From Streptomyces sp. CB02056 (GTDB lineage: Bacteria > Actinomycetota > Actinomycetes > Streptomycetales > Streptomycetaceae), in the NCBI RefSeq assembly GCF_001905545.1, contig NZ_LIPD01000008.1:124001-188000 (forward strand): a DNA stretch of 64,000 nucleotides, written 5' to 3'. Within the stretch, counting starts at the first letter, position 1. Each line of letters begins with the position of its first letter. Shown piece after piece: positions 18,049-25,558 of the stretch. The notes under the pieces were generated by a model. That model worked only from the letters and a program-made list of their open reading frames with translations. It was not told where the DNA came from and did no database searches. The translations under genes and the position numbers were made by a program.

Positions 18049-18474
18049 TCAGTGCCGGGGCCGGCCCATCAGCTGGCCGATGTTGTCGAGCAACGGGATC
18101 TGCACCCACGGGTTCGGCTGCGCCACCAGGGTCAGCAGCACGATCGAGAGGCCCAGGAAGCTCAGCACGATCACGTCGGTGAAGCGGCTGCGCACCGCCA
18201 GCATCCCGACCTCGGGCAGCACCAGCCGCAGCACCGCGCCGAGCAGCACGCCGCCGCCGAGGATCAGCAGCCCGTACTTGAAGCCGTCCTTGAAGTCGGC
18301 GAACCAGGTGACCGCGAGGCCGGCGCCGACGACCAGCAGGACGAGCGTGATCGGCCACTGCCGGACCGGCAGGGCGTGATCGCGTCCGAGGGCCGCGGCC
18401 GAGCCCTCGGGCGGCAGGGTGCCGGTGGTCTTGACCGGCCTGCGGCGGGACCGGGCCGATCGCGGTTCAGTCAT
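18049..18474 (-). CDS. DUF3017 membrane protein
   Basis: 141-aa membrane protein with a basic, disordered N-terminus (about 45 aa) and three hydrophobic segments: WPITLVLLVVGAGLAVTWF, YGLLILGGGVLLGAVLRL and VIVLSFLGLSIVLLTLVA. It belongs by memory to DUF3017, found next to folD and mdh in streptomycetes, as here. It starts 19 bases after the folD stop, so both are probably on one transcript. Function is unknown. Confidence 0.87.
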   Translation of the reverse strand: MTEPRSARSRRRPVKTTGTLPPEGSAAALGRDHALPVRQWPITLVLLVVGAGLAVTWFADFKDGFKYGLLILGGGVLLGAVLRLVLPEVGMLAVRSRFTDVIVLSFLGLSIVLLTLVAQPNPWVQIPLLDNIGQLMGRPRH

Positions 18475-18493
18475 GCTCGCCGTCCCTGGGGTG

Positions 18494-19348
18494 TCAGATG
18501 CCGGCGCGGCGCTCGGCCGCCTCGACGATGTTGTTGAGCAGCATCGCGCGGGTCATCGGGCCCACGCCGCCGGGGTTCGGGGAGATCCAGCCGGCCACCT
18601 CGGCCACCCCCGGGTGCACGTCGCCGACGATCTTGCCCTCGCTGCGGCTGACGCCCACGTCCAGCACCGCCGCGCCCGGCTTGACGTCCTCCGGCTTGAC
18701 CAGGTGCGGCACGCCGGCGGCGGCCACGATGATGTCGGCCTTGCGCAGGTGGGCGCCGAGGTCCCGGGTGCCGGTGTGGCACAGGGTGACGGTGGCGTTC
18801 TCGCTGCGGCGGGTCAGCAGCAGGCCGATCGAACGGCCGACGGTGATGCCGCGGCCGACCACGACCACCTCGGCGCCGTTGATCTCGACGTCGTGGCGGC
18901 GCAGCAGCTCGACGATGCCGAGCGGGGTGCACGGCAGCGGGCCGTCGATGCCCAGGGCGAGCCGGCCGAGCGAGGTCGGGTGCAGGCCGTCGGCGTCCTT
19001 GTCCGGGTCCATCAGCTCCAGGACCGGGTTCTGGTCCAGGCCCTTGGGCAGCGGCAGCTGGACGATGTAGCCGGTGCAGGTCGGGTCGGCGTTGAGCTCG
19101 CGGACGACGTTCTCCACGTCCTCCTGGGTGGCGGTGGCGGGCAGCTCGCGCTGGATCGAGGCGATGCCGACCTCGGCGCAGTCCTTGTGCTTCCCGTTCA
19201 CGTACCAGCGGCTGCCCGGGTCGTCGCCGACCAGGACGGTGCCGAGGCCGGGCGTGACGCCCTTCGCCTTGAGGGCCGCCACGCGGGCGGCGAGTTCGGA
19301 CTTGATCGCGGCGGCGGTGGCCTTGCCATCGAGAATCTGGGCAGTCAT
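18494..19348 (-). CDS. folD: Methylenetetrahydrofolate dehydrogenase / cyclohydrolase
   Basis: Bifunctional one-carbon enzyme interconverting 5,10-methylene-, methenyl- and 10-formyl-tetrahydrofolate with NADP. 284 aa, standard length. Catalytic Tyr and Lys are in WYVNGKHKDCAEVG; PLPKGLDQ and DPDKDADGLHP line the folate site; GRGITVGRSIGLLL binds the cofactor; NPGGVGPMTRAMLL is the C-terminal signature. The ATG at 19348 begins the conserved MTAQILDGKATA; the open frame runs upstream but is not coding. The product feeds 10-formyl-THF to PurN and PurH encoded nearby. Confidence 0.97.
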   Translation of the reverse strand: MTAQILDGKATAAAIKSELAARVAALKAKGVTPGLGTVLVGDDPGSRWYVNGKHKDCAEVGIASIQRELPATATQEDVENVVRELNADPTCTGYIVQLPLPKGLDQNPVLELMDPDKDADGLHPTSLGRLALGIDGPLPCTPLGIVELLRRHDVEINGAEVVVVGRGITVGRSIGLLLTRRSENATVTLCHTGTRDLGAHLRKADIIVAAAGVPHLVKPEDVKPGAAVLDVGVSRSEGKIVGDVHPGVAEVAGWISPNPGGVGPMTRAMLLNNIVEAAERRAGI

Positions 19349-19903
19349 GACCCCATTCTCCCGGATCGCCGGGGGTCTCCGTACCGAGGGCGTCCGACCG
19401 CTCGGGCCGCGGTTCCGGGGGTGGCCGGGCCGGGGAACGGGCGCCCGGCCGGGCGGGGGAACAGCCGGGGGAACCGGCGGGTGAACGGACGGGTACGAAG
19501 GTCCACCGCACATTGCGGTTGCGCCACAGTCTCGGCGCGGCACGCGGAACCGGCTGGACAGGGCGCCGTCGTCCGGATGACGATAAGCGCATTCCCGCCG
19601 CGAACCGGCCCGGTGACGGGCCGACGGACCCGCGGTGGGGCGTACCCGGGGGAAAGAGCCAGTGAGCCGACCAGAGCAGAGCCAGCAGTCCGACCGCGGG
19701 GGCACCGTCCCGCCCGCACCGCACCCGTCGGCTGCCTCGCGCCCCTGACGCTCACCACGCTGCCGAGCCGCGGCGCCCGTCACCGCCGCCGGGCTGTCAC
19801 CCCGCTCGGCTAACGTCCCCTTCGGCCGGTGACCCTTGTCACCGGTCGGCACCGGGCCGTCAGCGTCCCGTCCCCGCGTCCCCGTAACTGCCCGGAGGCA
19901 TCC
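19349..19903. other. 555-bp intergenic region between divergent genes
   Basis: Contains the folD promoter side and the upstream region of the Pro-rich membrane protein. The open frames here are Arg/Pro/Gly-rich shadows without ribosome sites. The only clear structure is the 20-nt dyad at 19826-19845. Confidence 0.6.
19826..19845. promoter_or_regulatory. 20-nt inverted repeat upstream of the Pro-rich membrane gene
   Basis: CCGGTGAC, CCTT spacer, GTCACCGG: a perfect 8-bp dyad ending 58 bases before the ATG at 19904. It could be an operator or a leader hairpin. Confidence 0.4.
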
Positions 19904-20515
19904 ATGAGTTACCCGCCCGACCCGAACAACCCGTACGGCCAGCCGCAGGCCGCCCCGGGCTACGGCTACCCGCAGCAGGCCCCGCCGCCGCAGGCCGCCC
20001 CGGGCTACGGCTACCCGCAGGCCGCCCCGGCCTACGGCTACGCGCCGATGGCCCCGCCGTCCATGCCGGGCCTGGTGACCACCGCCCGCGTGCTGCTGTT
20101 CATAGTCGGCGGCGTGCAGACGCTGCTCGCGATCCTCTACATGGTCATCGGGGCGGTCGCCAAGGACGCCACCAACGCCACCCGGGCCGCGAGCGAGGAC
20201 AACCCGTTCACCGCGCTGGGCGACGCCGCCGCCGGCGTCCTGATCGTCGTCGCCGTGCTGTTCGGCCTGTTCGCCGCGCTCTCCATCACGCTCGGCGCGA
20301 AGTTCGGCAAGGGCGGCAACGCCGTCCGGGTCACCACCATCGTGTACGGCTCGCTCGGCGCCCTGATCGGCCTGCTGATCCTGCTGGGCGCCATCACCGG
20401 CGGCACCGCGGTCGGCCTGGTCATGGCCCTGCTCTGGCTGGCGATCAGCATCATCTGGATCACCGCCATGTGCGTCCAGGACGGCGTCAACTGGTTCAAC
20501 CGGCCGCGGTACTGA
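19904..20515 (+). CDS. Proline-rich N-terminal membrane protein
   Basis: 203-aa membrane protein of unknown function. Residues 1-55 are a Pro/Gly/Tyr/Gln-rich cytosolic tail with the imperfect repeat PQAAPGYGYPQ. Four hydrophobic segments follow: VLLFIVGGVQTLLAILYMVIG, GVLIVVAVLFGLFAALSITL, VYGSLGALIGLLILLGAITG and GLVMALLWLAISIIWITAM. The ATG at 19904 is set by GGAGG at 19894-19898. Similar tails are common in streptomycete membrane proteins. A stem-loop follows the stop. Confidence 0.85.
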   Translation: MSYPPDPNNPYGQPQAAPGYGYPQQAPPPQAAPGYGYPQAAPAYGYAPMAPPSMPGLVTTARVLLFIVGGVQTLLAILYMVIGAVAKDATNATRAASEDNPFTALGDAAAGVLIVVAVLFGLFAALSITLGAKFGKGGNAVRVTTIVYGSLGALIGLLILLGAITGGTAVGLVMALLWLAISIIWITAMCVQDGVNWFNRPRY

Positions 20516-20536
20516 CCGGCCCGCAGGACACGCCGG

Positions 20537-20574
20537 AGCGGCCCGGCTCCCTCCTCGGAGGGGGCCGGGCCGCT
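20537..20574. terminator. Hairpin between convergent genes
   Basis: 18-bp stem (20537-20554 with 20557-20574, one G-U pair) in the 95-base gap between the Pro-rich membrane gene and the purH stop. It can act in both directions. Confidence 0.75.
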
Positions 20575-20610
20575 CTGTCGTTCCGTCACACCGTCACGCC
20601 GGCGGCGGGA

Positions 20611-22188
20611 TCAGTGGAAGAAGTGCCGCGCGCCGGTGAAGTACATGGTCACGCCGGCCTCGGCGGCCGCCGCGACGACCTCCTCGTCACGGATCGAGCC
20701 ACCGGGCTGGACGATCGCCTTGACGCCGGCCGCGATCAGGATCGCCGGACCGTCCGCGAACGGGAAGAAGGCGTCCGAGGCCGCGTAGGCGCCCTTGGCG
20801 CGCTCGCCGGCCCGCTCGACCGCGAGCTTGCAGGAGTCCACCCGGTTGACCTGGCCCATGCCGACGCCGACCGAGGCGCCGTCCTTGGCCAGCAGGATCG
20901 CGTTGGACTTGACGGCCCGGCAGGCCCGCCAGGCGAAGGCCAGCTCGGCCAGCTCGGCCGCGGTCAGCGCCTCGCCGGTGGCGAGGGTCCAGTTCGCCGG
21001 GTCGTCGCCCTCGGCGTGCACCCGGTCGGCGTCCTGGAGCAGCACGCCGCCGGAGACCGGGCGCACCTCCTGGCGGTTGGCCGGGGCCTCGGGGGCGAGC
21101 AGCACCCGCAGGTTCTTCTTGCGGGTGAGCACCTCCAGGGCGCCCTCCTCGTAGCCGGGGGCCACGACGACCTCGGTGAAGATCGGGGCGATCTGCTCGG
21201 CCAGCGCCACGGTGACCGGGCGGTTGACGGCGATGACGCCGCCGTACGCGGAGACCGGGTCGCACTCGTGGGCCTTGCGGTGCGCCTCGGCGACGTCGGC
21301 GCCGGTCGCGATGCCGCACGGGTTGGCGTGCTTGATGATCGCGACGGCCGGCTCGGCGTGGTCGTAGGCGGCGCGGCGGGCGGCGTCGGTGTCGACGTAG
21401 TTGTTGTACGACATCTCCTTGCCGTGCAGCTGCTGCGCGCCGGCCAGGCCGCCGGTGCCGTCGCTGTACAGCGCGGCGCCCTGGTGCGGGTTCTCGCCGT
21501 AGCGCAGCACGTTCTGGCGCTCCCAGGTGGCGCCGAGGAACTCGGGGAAGCGCTCGTCGCTGGGCGCGTAGCCGGCCTCGAACCAGGAGGCGACGGCCAC
21601 GTCGTAGGCGGCGGTGTGGGCGAACGCGGCACCGGCCAGGCGCTTGCGGGTGGCCAGGTCGAAGCCGCCCTCCTGGGCGGCCTTCAGCACGTCGCCGTAG
21701 CGGGCCGGGTCGACCACCACGGCCACCGAGGGGTGGTTCTTGGCGGCGGCGCGCACCATGCTCGGGCCGCCGATGTCGATCTGCTCGACGCACTCGTCCG
21801 GGGTGGCGCCGGAGGCGACGGTGGCCTTGAACGGGTAGAGGTTCACCACGACCAGGTCGAAGGGCTCGACGCCGAGCTCGGCCAGCTGGGCGCGGTGCGA
21901 CTCCAGCCGCAGGTCGGCCAGCACGCCGGCGTGCACGCGGGGGTGCAGCGTCTTCACGCGCCCGTCCAGGCACTCCGGGAAGCCGGTCAGCTCGGAGACC
22001 TCGGTCACCGGGACGCCGGCGGCGGCGATCCGGCCGGCGGTGGAGCCGGTGGAGACGATGGCGACCCCGGCGGCGTGCAGGCCCTGGGCCAGCTCCTCCA
22101 GACCGGTCTTGTCGTACACGCTGATCAGCGCGCGACGGATCGGACGAACGTTCTCCGAAACGGGCGTGGTGGTGGAGCTGGCACTCAT
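20611..22188 (-). CDS. purH: Bifunctional AICAR formyltransferase / IMP cyclohydrolase
   Basis: Catalyses the last two steps of IMP synthesis. 525 aa, standard length. The N-terminal cyclohydrolase domain starts with RRALISVYDKTGLEEL and contains DGRVKTLHPRVHAGVLA. The C-terminal transformylase has YGENPHQGAALYSD, INHANPCG-like IIKHANPCGIATG and AYGGVIAVNRPV. The ATG at 22188 overlaps the purN TGA (ATGA), which decides this start over the ATG at 22200 and shows translational coupling to purN. Confidence 0.97.
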   Translation of the reverse strand: MSASSTTTPVSENVRPIRRALISVYDKTGLEELAQGLHAAGVAIVSTGSTAGRIAAAGVPVTEVSELTGFPECLDGRVKTLHPRVHAGVLADLRLESHRAQLAELGVEPFDLVVVNLYPFKATVASGATPDECVEQIDIGGPSMVRAAAKNHPSVAVVVDPARYGDVLKAAQEGGFDLATRKRLAGAAFAHTAAYDVAVASWFEAGYAPSDERFPEFLGATWERQNVLRYGENPHQGAALYSDGTGGLAGAQQLHGKEMSYNNYVDTDAARRAAYDHAEPAVAIIKHANPCGIATGADVAEAHRKAHECDPVSAYGGVIAVNRPVTVALAEQIAPIFTEVVVAPGYEEGALEVLTRKKNLRVLLAPEAPANRQEVRPVSGGVLLQDADRVHAEGDDPANWTLATGEALTAAELAELAFAWRACRAVKSNAILLAKDGASVGVGMGQVNRVDSCKLAVERAGERAKGAYAASDAFFPFADGPAILIAAGVKAIVQPGGSIRDEEVVAAAAEAGVTMYFTGARHFFH

Positions 22189-22844
22189 GCCGGAATCCAT
22201 ACCTTTCGGTCCTCGATGCGGTGACCCTCGCGGGCCAGCCGGCCCACGATGTCGACGAGCAGCTTGCGCTCGACAGTCTTGATGCGCTCGTGCAGCGCTT
22301 CGCCGCCATCGGCGTGGTCGGCGTCGACGACCTCGACGACGCCCTGCGCGATGATCGGCCCGGTGTCCACGCCGGAGTCGACCAGGTGGACGGTGCAGCC
22401 GGTGACCTTCACCCCGTACGCGAGCGCGTCGGTGACGCCGTGGGCGCCGGGGAAGGCGGGCAGCAGTGCGGGGTGGGTGTTGACGATCCGCCCGGTGAAG
22501 GCGGCGATGAACTCGGGGCCGAGGATCTTCATGAAACCGGCCGTGACCACCAGGTCCGGCTGGTACTCGGCGACGGAGGCGGTCAGCGCGCGGTCCCAGG
22601 CGGCCCGGTCCGGGTGGTCCTTCACCCGGTGGACGAAGGTCGGCAGGCCCGCCTTCTCCGCCCGCTCCAGACCGGCGATCCCGTCCCGGTCCGCACCGAC
22701 GGCGAGGATCTCGGCGCCGTACGCCGGATCGGCGGCGGCCTCGATCAGCGCCTGCAGGTTGGTGCCGGAGCCGGAGACCAGCACGACCAGGCGGGCCGGT
22801 CCGGGCGTACGGGGCGGGAAGTGCTGGGCGGGGGCGGCGGCCAC
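22185..22844 (-). CDS. purN: Phosphoribosylglycinamide formyltransferase
   Basis: Transfers formyl from 10-formyl-THF to GAR in purine synthesis. 219 aa. LVVLVSGSGTNLQAL binds the phosphate; the catalytic Asn-His pair lies in NTHPALLPAFPGAHG; the Asp is in DSGVDTGPIIAQGV. The open frame extends to 23189, but GTG 22844 has GGAGAAA 6-7 bases upstream and gives the usual length. It overlaps purH by four bases. Confidence 0.96.
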   Translation of the reverse strand: MAAAPAQHFPPRTPGPARLVVLVSGSGTNLQALIEAAADPAYGAEILAVGADRDGIAGLERAEKAGLPTFVHRVKDHPDRAAWDRALTASVAEYQPDLVVTAGFMKILGPEFIAAFTGRIVNTHPALLPAFPGAHGVTDALAYGVKVTGCTVHLVDSGVDTGPIIAQGVVEVVDADHADGGEALHERIKTVERKLLVDIVGRLAREGHRIEDRKVWIPA

Positions 22845-23260
22845 TGCGCGTTTCTCCGTAGGTCGGGCGCCGTCCGCTGGTACGTCCACCGGCGGTGGGG
22901 CCACTACGAACGGCAGGTCGAGCGAGGGGGAACTCCGGGGAAACCCGCCGCGACGCGGGCCCGGGGGAACCTCTGTGGGCTGCTGACCGTCACCACGATA
23001 ACGGCTGGTCGGACGGCCTCCGCACCCTCCCGGCGGCGCTACGCGCGTAGTTGAGACGGGGATCTCCTCCGGCCCGCCGCACCGGAGTTGCCCCGGCCCG
23101 CACCGGCCCGCCGACGGGCCGCGGGCGGCCCGACGGACGGCCGCGGGACCATCCCGCCGGACGGCCGCCGGATCGGCCTGCGGGATCATTGGGGCGCGGA
23201 AGACCGCTCCGACCCGAGAACCTCCGAACGAGCCCCGACCGAGAAGGAATGGCTGAACCC
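22845..23260. other. 416-bp divergent intergenic region
   Basis: Holds the upstream regions of purN (minus) and the next plus-strand gene. Open frames here are Arg/Pro/Gly-rich shadows. No riboswitch consensus (the ZTP motif was checked by eye) or clear operator was found. Confidence 0.5.
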
Positions 23261-23914
23261 ATGAGCAGCGGCGACGACACCGGCGAGCGCAACCCCTTCG
23301 CGCCGCCGCCGGCGGATACCCCGGACCAGCCGTGGCAGCCGCGCAGCCCCTGGGCCGGCGGGGGCCAGGACGGCTCCGGCGGGCCGGCAGGCCCCGGCGG
23401 CGAGGACGGCGGACGCCCGCAGCTTCCGCCGCCGTGGGGCCCCGGCGGCGACGGCCGCCCCGGCCAGCGGCCGCCGGCCCCGCAGCCGCCCCGGCTCGAC
23501 CCCGCGGACCCAGCCCACCGCAAGGCCCGCAACGCCGCGCTGGCCGGACCGTTCGCGCTGGTCTGCCTGTTCACGGGGTTCCACTGGATCGCCCTGCTGG
23601 CCGGGGCGCTCGGCATCGTCTGGGGCGTCGGCGCGCTGCGGGCCCGGCGGCCCGCCCCGGCCGCCGGCGCGCTCGCCGGGCCGGGCGGCCCGTACCCCGT
23701 CGCCCCCGCGTCGAACCCGCTCACCCCGGCCGCGCTCGCCGGCATCCTGACCGGCGCGATGACCATCGTGGTCGCCACCTCGGTGATCGGCCTCGGGTAC
23801 CACTACCGCGAGTACGTCACCTGCGTCCAGGACTCGCTGACCTCCGTCGGCGCCCAGAACTGCGACCGGTACGCGCCGCAGTGGTACGTGGACTTCACCG
23901 GGAACGCCGAGTAG
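23261..23914 (+). CDS. Gly/Pro-rich N-terminal membrane protein
   Basis: 217-aa protein of unknown function. Residues 1-85 are disordered and Gly/Pro-rich (NPFAPPPADTPDQPWQPR). Two hydrophobic segments follow, AALAGPFALVCLFTGFHWIALLAGALGIVW and LTPAALAGILTGAMTIVVATSVIGLGY. The short extracytoplasmic tail has two cysteines (YVTCVQDSL, AQNCDRY) that may pair. GAGAAGG lies 13 bases before ATG 23261 but only one base before ATG 23249, so 23261 is preferred. It is convergent with the DUF6350 gene, 36 bases apart. Confidence 0.8.
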   Translation: MSSGDDTGERNPFAPPPADTPDQPWQPRSPWAGGGQDGSGGPAGPGGEDGGRPQLPPPWGPGGDGRPGQRPPAPQPPRLDPADPAHRKARNAALAGPFALVCLFTGFHWIALLAGALGIVWGVGALRARRPAPAAGALAGPGGPYPVAPASNPLTPAALAGILTGAMTIVVATSVIGLGYHYREYVTCVQDSLTSVGAQNCDRYAPQWYVDFTGNAE

Positions 23915-23950
23915 CCGGGCCTCCGGGACCGGTCGGGTCTCCCGGGCGGC

Positions 23951-25456
23951 TCATTCGGTCCGGTCCGCGCGGGCGGCCTGATCCGTACGGACGGCCTGAT
24001 CCGTACGGACGGCCTGATCCTCAGGGCCGGCCGGGTCCCGGTCCTCGGGGCCCGGTTCGTCGGCGGTCCCGACGCCCGGTCCGGAGAGCCGCAGCACCAG
24101 GGCGTACGTACCGGCGCGAAGTTCCAGTGCGCCCCGGCGGGCCTGCCGCACGAGCCGGGCGTACACGCCCTCGCCGTCCGCCGGGCCCAGCGTGCGGTAC
24201 CGGACCAGCAGCGCGCCCGGGACGGCGACCAGCGCGATCCAGCCCGCCGCCGCCGGGCCCGTCCACGGCACCGGCCCCACCCAGGCCAGCCGCTCCCCCG
24301 CCAGCGCCCCGCCGGAGAGCCAGCCCAGCACCGCCGCCCCGGCCCCGACCGACAGCGCCGCCGCCAGCGCGGCCACCGCCGTCGCGGCCGGCGGCCAGGG
24401 CTCGGGCCGCTCCCCCGACCCGGCGCCCGGCAGCCGCCGGCCCGCCGCCGCCCGGCCCAGCAGCACCGCCGGCACCACTCCGGCCAGCAGCGGCAGCACC
24501 GACACCGCGAGCCGCCAGCCGCCCGGCCCGTCCGCCGGCAGCAGGGCGAACAGCGGGAACTCCGGCACCGGGCCCAGCGCCGTACCGACCGGCGACACCA
24601 CCGTCCCCGCGCCCACCGCGAAGCCCGGACCCAGCGCGTACGCCGCGCCCCACAGCACCGCGTTCGGCAGCAGCACCAGCGCGAGCAGCAGCAGCCCCAC
24701 CACCGCGACGGGCCCGCTCCCCAGCAGCGCCATCCCGCGCCCGCCGCCGGCCACCGCGTCCAGCACCGCCGAGCACACCACCAGCAGGCCGCCCGCCGCG
24801 ACCAGCCCGGCCCCGGCCGCCAGCGCCGCGGCCCGGACCACCGGCGCGCCGTCGACCGGGCGGTACGGGGGCGGGAGGAGGTCCAGCGGGGAGTCGGCCG
24901 GCACGTCGAGGACGGTCACCGAACGGGCCCCGGCGGCCGTCGCCAGGCCCGCGACCGACGCCACCACCAGGACGTCCAGCAGCACCCGGCTGCGGAACAG
25001 CCCGTCGCCCGCGCAGTGCAGCGCCACCCCCACGGCCACCGCGCAGTACCCCGCCCACACCGCCGCCGGGCCGCCCCAGCGCGGGCGCGGCCCGCGCCGT
25101 GCCGCCACCCCGGCGGCCGCCCGGTGGAGCCGGACCACGGCCAGGACGCCGAGCAGCAGCGGAGTGACGGTCAGCGGGGCGTCCGTCGGCCCGCGCAGCA
25201 GCGGCGCCCCGTGCCCGAGCAGCCAGAGCACCCCCGCCAACCGGGTGACAGCGGCCGCGCCGTCGTCCGCGTACGGCGTCGCGACCCAGAGCCCGAGCAC
25301 CGGCAGCCCGACCGCCGCCAGGCCGACCAGCGCCGTCCGCACTCCCGCCAACAGGTCGGCCAGCGCGGGGCGTCCGCCCAACACGCCGGGCGGTTCCAGG
25401 ATCGGACGACCCATCAGCTGCGTCATGGGCCACATGGTGCCAAGGCGACTCGCCAT
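23951..25456 (-). CDS. DUF6350-type polytopic membrane protein
   Basis: 501-aa, very hydrophobic Ala/Leu/Val/Gly-rich protein with roughly ten or more membrane segments, for example LLADLLAGVRTALVGLAAVG-type helices near the N-terminus. It corresponds from memory to the streptomycete DUF6350 family found near purN; function is unknown. The charged C-terminal tail carries a tandem six-residue repeat (DQAVRT). Several in-frame starts exist (25456, 25435, 25426, 25414); none has a well-placed ribosome site, so the exact start is uncertain. Confidence 0.78.
   Translation of the reverse strand: MASRLGTMWPMTQLMGRPILEPPGVLGGRPALADLLAGVRTALVGLAAVGLPVLGLWVATPYADDGAAAVTRLAGVLWLLGHGAPLLRGPTDAPLTVTPLLLGVLAVVRLHRAAAGVAARRGPRPRWGGPAAVWAGYCAVAVGVALHCAGDGLFRSRVLLDVLVVASVAGLATAAGARSVTVLDVPADSPLDLLPPPYRPVDGAPVVRAAALAAGAGLVAAGGLLVVCSAVLDAVAGGGRGMALLGSGPVAVVGLLLLALVLLPNAVLWGAAYALGPGFAVGAGTVVSPVGTALGPVPEFPLFALLPADGPGGWRLAVSVLPLLAGVVPAVLLGRAAAGRRLPGAGSGERPEPWPPAATAVAALAAALSVGAGAAVLGWLSGGALAGERLAWVGPVPWTGPAAAGWIALVAVPGALLVRYRTLGPADGEGVYARLVRQARRGALELRAGTYALVLRLSGPGVGTADEPGPEDRDPAGPEDQAVRTDQAVRTDQAARADRTE
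23974..24020. repeat. 18-bp tandem repeat in the 3' end of the DUF6350 gene
   Basis: CGGCCTGATCCGTACGGA occurs perfectly at 23974-23991 and 23992-24009, then partially (11 bases) from 24010. It is in frame and encodes DQAVRT units. Confidence 0.85.
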
Positions 25457-25558
25457 GCTCCGTGAAGCGCCAAACCGCCGCCGTGTCCCAGATTATTGGC
25501 TTATGCGCATTTTCAGACCCTGCCCCCAAGCCGCCGGCGCCCCGGCCCGGAGCGTCTG

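Noticed and set aside
22845..23050. ZTP (pfl) riboswitch upstream of purN
   Set aside because: The conserved core words and the CCGCCTGGGC-type segment were not found on the minus strand.
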